A DNA stretch of 7,415 nucleotides from JBDLID01 sp039715055 (GTDB taxonomy: Bacteria > Desulfobacterota > Desulfobulbia > Desulfobulbales > Desulfocapsaceae), in NCBI GenBank assembly GCA_039715055.1, contig JBDLID010000140.1:1-7415 (forward strand), given 5' to 3'. Of the stretch, positions 1 to 4,508 are shown one piece after another; position 1 is the stretch's first letter; each line of letters opens with the position of its first letter. A program made the translations under genes and the position numbers. The notes under the pieces were generated by a model. It had not been told where the DNA came from. It did no database searches and was given only the letters and a program-made list of their open reading frames with translations.

Positions 1-420
1 CTTGGTACTGTACAGTTCCAGGACATCAACCCGCCCGATCTGGTCAAGCCTGCCTTTAACGAAGTCAACGAGGCCGACCAGGACATGAAACGACTGGTTA
101 ATGAGGCAGAGGAGCAGTACAACCGTATTATTCCCAAGGCCCACGGCGATGCCAAGAAGATTGTTGAAGAGTCCCACGGTTACGCAGTGGCCCGGGTCAA
201 CCAGGCCCAGGGTGAGACCCAGCGATTCAACGCCATGCTCAAGGAGTATAAAAACTCCACCGAGGTCACCCGCAAGCGTCTCTACCTGGAGACCATGGCC
301 AAGGTCATGCCCGGGGTTGAATCGGTCTATGTGCTCGATGGAGACCAGAACACGCCGCTGCCGCTCTTGAACCTGACCCCGACAAAACCCATTGATAACC
401 AACCATCAGCCAACAGATAA
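1..420 (+). CDS. hflK: HflK, C-terminal part of SPFH-domain FtsH modulator (5' end outside window)
   Basis: The reading frame is open from the first base, so this is the last 139 residues of a longer protein; the Met at base 85 is internal, not the start. HflK is a membrane-anchored SPFH/band 7 protein that forms a large complex with HflC around the FtsH protease and modulates degradation of membrane proteins. The visible part matches the HflK C-terminal half: the V-x-F-Q-D strand and P-P-x-x-V-K-x-A-F at the end of the SPFH domain, then a long charged helix (I-I-P-K-A, A-Q-G-E, R-F) and the signature R-K-R-L-Y-L-E-T-M, followed by a short polar tail. It ends 9 bases before hflC, and its TAA stop forms part of the hflC ribosome binding site, so the two are co-transcribed and probably made in balanced amounts. 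The SPFH N-terminus and membrane anchor cannot be seen. Confidence 0.93.
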   Translation, partial: LGTVQFQDINPPDLVKPAFNEVNEADQDMKRLVNEAEEQYNRIIPKAHGDAKKIVEESHGYAVARVNQAQGETQRFNAMLKEYKNSTEVTRKRLYLETMAKVMPGVESVYVLDGDQNTPLPLLNLTPTKPIDNQPSANR

Positions 421-424
421 GGAG
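418..424 (+). promoter_or_regulatory. Ribosome binding site of hflC, overlapping the hflK stop codon
   Basis: TAAGGAG lies 5 bases before the hflC ATG and includes the hflK TAA stop. Ribosomes finishing hflK sit directly on it, which points to coupled translation (inference). It also fixes the hflC start at base 430. Confidence 0.75.
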
Positions 425-429
425 TCGTC

Positions 430-1359
430 ATGAACAAGATTATCCAATTTTTCCTCGTTGGACTGGTGCTGCTGGTTGCAGTGGTGATTTACGATGGGTT
501 TTATATCCTTGAAGAGGGCAAACAGTCCGTTATCACCCAGTTTGGTGCGCCGGTGGGGAAATCAAAAACCGAAGCGGGCCTCAAGTTCAAGATGCCCTTT
601 GTCCACTACGTCAACCTCTTTGAAAAAAAGATCCAGATCTGGGACGGCGACCCCAACCAGATCCCCACCAACGACAAGACCTATGTCTACCTCGATGTTA
701 CCGCCCGCTGGCGGATCGTTGATGCCCTGAAGTATATGCAGGCGGTCAAGACCGAGGCCCGTGCCCAGTCCATGCTCGATGACATCATCGACGGTACCGT
801 ACGTGACATGGTCAACAAGAACAACCTGATCGAAATCATTCGCAGCTCGGACTGGTCCATAGAGACCATGACGCCCAACACCCAGCATCCCGGCTCCAAA
901 CCGGAGCAGGGTCGTGACCAGATTGCCACTTACATCCTTGAAACAGCGGCCAAGTCCACGCCGCAATACGGAATTGAGCTGATCGATGTCATGTTCAAAC
1001 GGGTCAACTATATTGAGTCGGTACGGCAGACCGTCTACAACCGGATGATCTCAGAACGGAAACGGATCGCTGCTGAAAAGCGCTCCATGGGCGAGGGAAA
1101 AAAGGCTGAGATCCTCGGTAAGGTTGAGCGTGAGCTCCAGGAAATCACTTCCGGCGCCGAGAAGGAGGCGATCACCATCCGCGGTAAAGCCGATGCCGAG
1201 GCCACCCGTATATATGGTGATTCCTACAACCAGGATCCGGAATTTTACGCCTTTATCAAAACCCTGGAAAGCTATGAACAGGTCATCGGCAACAACACCT
1301 CACTGGTGCTGTCCTCCGACTCGGAACTGTTCAGGCACCTTAAGGGGATATCCAAATAA
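430..1359 (+). CDS. hflC: HflC, SPFH-domain membrane protein, FtsH protease modulator
   Basis: Complete protein of 309 residues, partner of HflK in the complex that encloses FtsH in the inner membrane. A single N-terminal transmembrane helix covers about residues 6-22 (F-F-L-V-G-L-V-L-L-V-A-V-V-I), placing the rest outside the cytoplasm as in E. coli HflC. The SPFH/band 7 domain follows, about residues 24-215: E-E-G-K-Q-S-V-I-T-Q-F-G, the D-G-D-P-N-Q-I-P-T-x-D-K segment near 72-83, and F-K-R-V-N-Y-I-E-S-V near 189-198. A charged coiled-coil region (about 205-262) carries the hallmark G-K-A-D-A-E-A-T-R-I-Y at 252-262, then D-P-E-F-Y-A-F at 269-275, both typical of HflC rather than HflK. A polar stretch near 141-163 (rich in Pro, Thr and Gly) sits before the G-R-x-x-I helix and looks like a lineage-specific loop. 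It is the last gene of its operon; a strong terminator begins 19 bases after the stop. Confidence 0.96.
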   Translation: MNKIIQFFLVGLVLLVAVVIYDGFYILEEGKQSVITQFGAPVGKSKTEAGLKFKMPFVHYVNLFEKKIQIWDGDPNQIPTNDKTYVYLDVTARWRIVDALKYMQAVKTEARAQSMLDDIIDGTVRDMVNKNNLIEIIRSSDWSIETMTPNTQHPGSKPEQGRDQIATYILETAAKSTPQYGIELIDVMFKRVNYIESVRQTVYNRMISERKRIAAEKRSMGEGKKAEILGKVERELQEITSGAEKEAITIRGKADAEATRIYGDSYNQDPEFYAFIKTLESYEQVIGNNTSLVLSSDSELFRHLKGISK

Positions 1360-1377
1360 CTGCTTGCGGTACACCAT

Positions 1378-1418
1378 AAAAAAGGGGCATCATCCGATCT
1401 GGATGATGCCCCTTTTTT
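1378..1418. terminator. Strong bidirectional rho-independent terminator between hflC and the converging thiE operon
   Basis: A perfect inverted repeat: GGGGCATCATCC (1384-1395), loop GATCT, GGATGATGCCCC (1401-1412). It is flanked by six A on the left (1378-1383) and six T on the right (1413-1418), which extend the pairing to 18 base pairs. A GC-rich stem with a T-run on each strand is the classical structure for terminating transcripts from both sides. It serves hflC on the + strand and the zinc-ribbon gene on the - strand, whose stop lies 84 bases away. Confidence 0.93.
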
Positions 1419-1425
1419 ATTCTCT

Positions 1426-1440
1426 CACCTGGAACAGGTG
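1426..1440. repeat. Small perfect hairpin CACCTG-GAA-CAGGTG beside the terminator
   Basis: Six base pairs with a three-base loop, 7 bases to the right of the main terminator. On the - strand it lies in the 3' untranslated region of the zinc-ribbon gene, just ahead of the terminator. It could protect the 3' end or be chance. The rest of 1441-1502 shows nothing recognisable. Confidence 0.4.
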
Positions 1441-1502
1441 ATTCTGTCCGAGATATTTCGTGAACAGATCTGAATTGCGATCTCTTACTGGAACAGCCCT
1501 GG

Positions 1503-2150
1503 CTATTTCTCCTCATCCGACGGATAGGAAAGGCGCTGGTCCGGGCCGTAGGGAATCCGGCCCTTCTTCTCAAGCAGCCCCTCCAGTTCCTCGAGCTGTG
1601 TTTCGTCGCTGATCGCCTCAACACCCAGCTGATCAAAACGACAATGACACTGCTTGAACTGCCCCTCGCACCAGGGGCAGATCTCCACCGGGCAGCCAAA
1701 GCTGTGATTTTGCCCTGCCCGGCTGCGACACACCGGACAGAAGCCGGAGTCGTCTCCGGCGAGAGGAAGATACTCTTCCAACAATTCCGGGTCACTGTGA
1801 CTCTTAAAAAACTGCTCCTTATCCCTGTAGCCGAAATGGTGTAAAATATCAGGGTCGCTCACCCCTTCGTCAAAACGTCCAAGGCAGGAAACCTCTTCAT
1901 CTATGATAAGATAGAGGTATGATTGACTTGTTGAGCTGAGACAGAAGAGCAACCCGCTCTCCTTCTGGCCAACGAGCGCGATCCGCTCCACACCCTCGTC
2001 TGAGACCTCCGGCAGAGCCGTATAGTAGCTGTCCAACAGCAACTGGCCCAATCGGTCATTATCGTATTTTTTGAGACAATCGAAGGCGGCTGACCGGTTC
2101 TTTTCTGCAACCAGATATGTTATGGCGCTATGGATCTGCTCGCGGTTCAT
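1503..2150 (-). CDS. Uncharacterised protein with C-terminal Cys/His-rich zinc-ribbon-like module, coupled to thiE
   Basis: 215 residues, no signal peptide or membrane segment, so probably cytoplasmic. I do not recognise a named function. Residues 1-130 look like a small alpha/beta domain (an acidic, hydrophobic stretch near 56-90). Residues 138-170 hold a dense metal-binding pattern: Cys138-x2-Cys141, His149, Cys153, Cys158-P-W-Cys161, Cys168-x-Cys170. The wording (C-P-x-C ... H-x-x-G-C-x-x-E-x-C-P-W-C ... C-x-C) resembles zinc-binding tails seen in many bacterial hypothetical proteins, followed by the common K-G-R-I-P-Y ending. Zinc is inferred, not shown. An upstream ATG at 2195 is open in frame, but the start at 2150 is preferred: it has GGAGGGAGGAA 7 bases ahead and overlaps the thiE stop as ATGA. 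This coupling implies synthesis with ThiE but does not prove a thiamine role. It is the last gene before the terminator. Confidence 0.85.
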   Translation of the reverse strand: MNREQIHSAITYLVAEKNRSAAFDCLKKYDNDRLGQLLLDSYYTALPEVSDEGVERIALVGQKESGLLFCLSSTSQSYLYLIIDEEVSCLGRFDEGVSDPDILHHFGYRDKEQFFKSHSDPELLEEYLPLAGDDSGFCPVCRSRAGQNHSFGCPVEICPWCEGQFKQCHCRFDQLGVEAISDETQLEELEGLLEKKGRIPYGPDQRLSYPSDEEK

Positions 2151-2845
2151 TTTACGGTTCCTCCCTCCAGCTGAGCAGTAATAGCCGCATTCCACAAACG
2201 TGTCGCCTCAGCCATATCCCCTGCCTGACTGATTGCGGTGACCACTGCAATCCGGCGCCCCCCCATTGATGTGACCTCGGCCACATGCTCCAGCTTTATC
2301 CCCCCCATAACCGTAAACGGCAAGGGGCAGAGATTACTGAACTCAGTTATGGCCTGCGGTCCGAGAAAAGACTGGAGCCCGTCCTTGGTCTTGGTGGAGT
2401 AGAGGGGGCCGATATTGAAATAGGAGACGGGACTGCTGCCGGCTGCCACTTCTCTGCCCAGGGCCGCGGCATGTTCATGGCTGTTGCAGGACAGGCCGAT
2501 GATCATCTCAGGTGCCAGTTTCCTGATTGCTTCCGGCGGCAGGTCCTTCTGGCCCACATGCATGCCATCGGCATCGGCCAGGAGAGCAATATCCAACCGG
2601 TCATTGAGAAAAAACAGGACATTTGCCTCCCGTGTTTTCTCCCGAAAATACCTCGCCTTTGCCAGCAGCTCACGATCACCTGACTCTTTATCGCGCAGCT
2701 GAACCACTCTGGCACCACCCTTTAACACTTCGTCGAGCCACTGTCTGTCGCCCCGGCCGTTGGAAAGCTTATCACAACTGACAGGATAGACCGTCACCTC
2801 TTCGACAAACTGCTTCAGCCGTCTCTGATAAAGCTGAGACTCCAT
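2147..2845 (-). CDS. thiE: Thiamine phosphate synthase (thiamine-phosphate pyrophosphorylase)
   Basis: 232 residues, close to the usual 210-230 of ThiE, a cytoplasmic TIM barrel that joins HMP pyrophosphate to thiazole phosphate, giving thiamine phosphate and pyrophosphate. Family motifs appear in order: V-V-Q-L-R-D-K at 47-53 (pyrophosphate-binding Gln49, Arg51, Lys53), F-F-L-N-D-R at 78-83 (Asn81, metal-binding Asp82), G-M-H-V-G-Q-K-D-L-P at 94-103, G-L-S-C at 117-120, G-P-L-Y-S-T-K-T-K at 146-154, V-M-G-G-I at 179-183, and A-V-V-T-A-I at 200-205. The T-K-T-K phosphate loop and N-D pair favour ThiE over the related tautomerase TenI. The segment after the first strand (residues 20-32) diverges from the textbook sequence. 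AGAGGA lies 7 bases before the ATG. No other thi gene and no TPP riboswitch is visible. It is first in a two-gene operon with the zinc-ribbon protein. Confidence 0.93.
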   Translation of the reverse strand: MESQLYQRRLKQFVEEVTVYPVSCDKLSNGRGDRQWLDEVLKGGARVVQLRDKESGDRELLAKARYFREKTREANVLFFLNDRLDIALLADADGMHVGQKDLPPEAIRKLAPEMIIGLSCNSHEHAAALGREVAAGSSPVSYFNIGPLYSTKTKDGLQSFLGPQAITEFSNLCPLPFTVMGGIKLEHVAEVTSMGGRRIAVVTAISQAGDMAEATRLWNAAITAQLEGGTVK

Positions 2846-2875
2846 TATTTAATCCTCTTAGGTTTCATATAGTAA

Positions 2876-2916
2876 GCAAGTTGCATTTGTTCTATTGCAC
2901 ACAACTTGCCTTTTTT
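2876..2916. repeat. Dyad GCAAGTTG-N18-CAACTTGC followed by a T-run, upstream of thiE
   Basis: Perfect 8-bp arms at 2876-2883 and 2902-2909, then CC-less one base later a run TTTTTT at 2911-2916 on the + strand. It is 31 bases upstream of the thiE start. Read on the + strand it resembles a modest terminator that could end a transcript running antisense to thiE. Read as DNA it could be an operator just upstream of the TACTAT box (2869-2874). Both are inferences; the stem is only half G+C and the loop is long. Confidence 0.45.
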
Positions 2917-3097
2917 GTTCATTTCGTTTATGTTGTTCGGACATAGAAGAAAGGCACCAACTCATTATCTGACCGACAGTCAGTGTAGTAAACGTTTCGC
3001 CCTCCTGCAACTTTTCCATCCCCCATCAGTACGGGCAGCTCTTTCGTAATCAGCGCCAGAACCGTTATCGCGTTCTCGCCCAGCTGACAAATCCGGC

Positions 3098-3126
3098 TTC
3101 GCAGGTCAGCCGCTTCAATCTGTACT
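3098..3126 (+). promoter_or_regulatory. Weak sigma70-type promoter candidate for gltA
   Basis: TTCGCA (3098-3103, four of six matches to TTGACA) and TGTACT (3121-3126, four of six to TATAAT) are 17 bases apart. It would start transcription near 3133, leaving a leader of about 14 bases that just contains the ribosome binding site, which is short. The match is poor and could be chance. Confidence 0.22.
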
Positions 3127-3135
3127 GAAATATAT

Positions 3136-3140
3136 AGGAA
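3136..3140 (+). promoter_or_regulatory. Ribosome binding site of gltA
   Basis: AGGAA lies 6 bases before the ATG at 3147 and supports that start. The N-terminal residues after it match those expected for GltA-type citrate synthases. Confidence 0.65.
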
Positions 3141-3146
3141 TTAATC

Positions 3147-4442
3147 ATGTCTAAAAAATCCGCCACCTTATCCATAGACGAGAACACGTACCAGCTGCCA
3201 ATTGTTGAAGGAACAGAAGGAGACAAGGCCGTTGACATTCGCAGCCTGCTCAAAGAATCCGGCTACATTACCCTGGATTCGGGTTACATGAACACCGGTT
3301 CCTGTTCGAGCAGTATCACATACCTGGATGGCACGGAGGGTATTCTCAACTACCGCGGCTACCCCATTGACATCCTTGCCGAACGCTGCTCCTTTGTGGA
3401 AGTGTCCTACCTGCTTCTTCACGGTGAACTCCCCAACAGGGACGAGCTGAACAGCTTTCGGGGACTCATTGGCCGATACGCCCTGATCCATGAAGATATG
3501 ATCCACTTTTTCGATCATTTCCCGCCCAACGCCTCGCCCATGTCCATTCTCTCCACCATGGTCAATTCGCTGTGTAACTACTACCCGGAGATGACTGCAT
3601 ACCCGGACAGGCATGAGGCCTATATCGCCACATCCGCCAGGCTGATTTCCAAAATAAGGACCATTGCCGCCTTTTCCTACAAAAAATCGGTTGGTCACCC
3701 GCTGGTTTATCCGAGGGCTGACCTGAGCTATTGCGGCAACTTCCTCAACATGATGTTTGACCGGCCGGTCATCCCTTATACGGTGCTGCCCGAGGTGGTG
3801 GCCACCCTCAACAAGCTGCTCATCCTCCATGCCGACCATGAGCAGAACTGCTCCACCTCCACGGTACGGCTGGTGGCAAGCAGCGGGGTCAATCTCTACA
3901 CCTCCATCTCAGCCGGCATCTCGGCCCTGTGGGGCCCGCTCCACGGCGGGGCCAATCAGGCGGTCATCGAAATGCTGGAGGCCATCTACAATGATAACAA
4001 TGACTTTGAAAAGTACATCAAGAAGGCAAAAGATCCCAATGATCCCTTCCGGCTTTCCGGCTTCGGTCACCGGGTTTACAAGACATTTGATCCCAGGGCG
4101 ACCATAATCAAAAAGGCCTGTGAAAAGACGCTCTCCGTTCTCAATGTGGATGATCCGCTGCTGGCCATTGCCATGAAGCTGGAGGAGATCGCTCGAAATG
4201 ACGACTACTTTGTCAAACGCAACCTCTATCCCAACGTGGATTTCTACTCGGGCATCATTTACCGGGCCATCGGTATTCCCACAAACATGTTCACGGTCAT
4301 GTTCGCCCTCGGGCGTCTGCCCGGCTGGATCTCACACTGGCATGAACTGATGTCGGACAAGAAGAATGTCAAGATCGGGCGGCCCCGCCAGATCTACACT
4401 GGAGCGCCGCAGAGGGAGTTCGTCCCCATCCACGAAAGATGA
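3147..4442 (+). CDS. gltA: Citrate synthase, type II (GltA family)
   Basis: 431 residues, very close to E. coli GltA (427). It condenses acetyl-CoA and oxaloacetate to citrate and CoA, the entry step of the TCA cycle, in the cytoplasm. The N-terminal small beta domain typical of type II enzymes is present (about 1-50), followed by G-I-L-N-Y-R-G-Y-P-I-D at 65-75. Catalytic residues by alignment with E. coli: His266 in G-P-L-H-G-G-A-N (E. coli His264), His308 in G-F-G-H-R-V-Y-K (His305) and Asp365 in N-V-D-F-Y-S-G-I (Asp362). The L-H-A-D-H-E-Q-N motif is at 227-234, and the W-I-S-H-W-H-E and R-P-R-Q-I-Y-T-G C-terminal motifs are intact. Residues of the E. coli NADH site are only partly kept: Arg110, Tyr146, Arg165 and Lys169 present, but Tyr111, Ala112 and Val208 replace His110, Thr111 and Cys206. 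It stands alone, divergent from thiE and convergent with polA. Related 2-methylcitrate synthases are shorter and lack this N-terminal domain. Confidence 0.95.
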   Translation: MSKKSATLSIDENTYQLPIVEGTEGDKAVDIRSLLKESGYITLDSGYMNTGSCSSSITYLDGTEGILNYRGYPIDILAERCSFVEVSYLLLHGELPNRDELNSFRGLIGRYALIHEDMIHFFDHFPPNASPMSILSTMVNSLCNYYPEMTAYPDRHEAYIATSARLISKIRTIAAFSYKKSVGHPLVYPRADLSYCGNFLNMMFDRPVIPYTVLPEVVATLNKLLILHADHEQNCSTSTVRLVASSGVNLYTSISAGISALWGPLHGGANQAVIEMLEAIYNDNNDFEKYIKKAKDPNDPFRLSGFGHRVYKTFDPRATIIKKACEKTLSVLNVDDPLLAIAMKLEEIARNDDYFVKRNLYPNVDFYSGIIYRAIGIPTNMFTVMFALGRLPGWISHWHELMSDKKNVKIGRPRQIYTGAPQREFVPIHER

Positions 4443-4460
4443 AAAAACTCGCTTAACTGC

Positions 4461-4508
4461 TGACGCGGGATATCAAAGCTGTCAAGACGTTGATATCCCG
4501 CACAGTCA
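4461..4508. terminator. Long hairpin between convergent gltA and polA; likely shared 3'-end structure
   Basis: GCGGGATATCAA (4465-4476) and TTGATATCCCGC (4490-4501) form a perfect 12-bp stem with a 13-base loop. TGAC (4461-4464) can pair further with GTCA (4505-4508) past a three-base bulge, and that right arm contains the polA stop codon. No T-run directly follows on either strand; on the - strand a run of six T comes only about 17 bases beyond the stem (4442-4447). It is placed like a bidirectional terminator for the two genes, but its form is atypical. Confidence 0.6.

Larger units (their letters stand above)
2928..3140 (-). other. Open frame of 70 codons without a conventional start; possible small gene, gene remnant or chance
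   Basis: On the - strand a frame stays open from 3140 to a TAA at 2928-2930. Its codons look coding-like (E-A-A-D-L-R-S-R-I-C-Q-L-G-E-N-A near the beginning, ending F-F-Y-V-R-T-T). There is no ATG, GTG or TTG before an internal ATG at 3026, which would give 32 residues and has no ribosome binding site. I recognise no family. At this GC content a stop-free stretch of this length is not rare, so I do not call it a CDS; a decayed 3' gene fragment is the main alternative. Confidence 0.2.
2846..3146. other. Divergent intergenic region between thiE and gltA
   Basis: 301 bases separating the start codons of thiE (-) and gltA (+), so it must hold both promoters. Seen here: an 8-bp dyad next to a T-tract near thiE, a TACTAT box (2869-2874, - strand) at a plausible -10 distance from thiE but with no good -35, a small CTGAC-CGACA-GTCAG hairpin at 2969-2983, a weak promoter candidate close to gltA, and a long open frame on the - strand without a conventional start. 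No riboswitch fold, tRNA or mobile element remnant is recognisable. Confidence 0.7.

Noticed and set aside
85..420. Separate 111-residue protein starting at base 85
   Set aside because: The same frame is open to base 1 and the upstream residues match HflK, so the Met is internal to hflK.
2151..2195. Earlier start at 2195 for the zinc-ribbon gene
   Set aside because: The extra 15 residues lie within the thiE coding region, and the ATG at 2150 has a strong ribosome site and an ATGA overlap.
2834..2839. CTGAGA resembling a TPP riboswitch (THI box) motif
   Set aside because: It is on the + strand inside the thiE coding region, the wrong strand and place, and no ACCTGA partner or surrounding fold is present.
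2930..3049. Possible + strand small ORF starting ATG at 2930
   Set aside because: No ribosome binding site, low-complexity unlikely protein, and it lies across the candidate promoter region; no support for coding.
3168..3839. Open frame of 223 codons on the - strand inside gltA
   Set aside because: It is fully antisense to a gene with intact catalytic motifs, and its translation shows no family features; it is a by-product of GC-biased codons.
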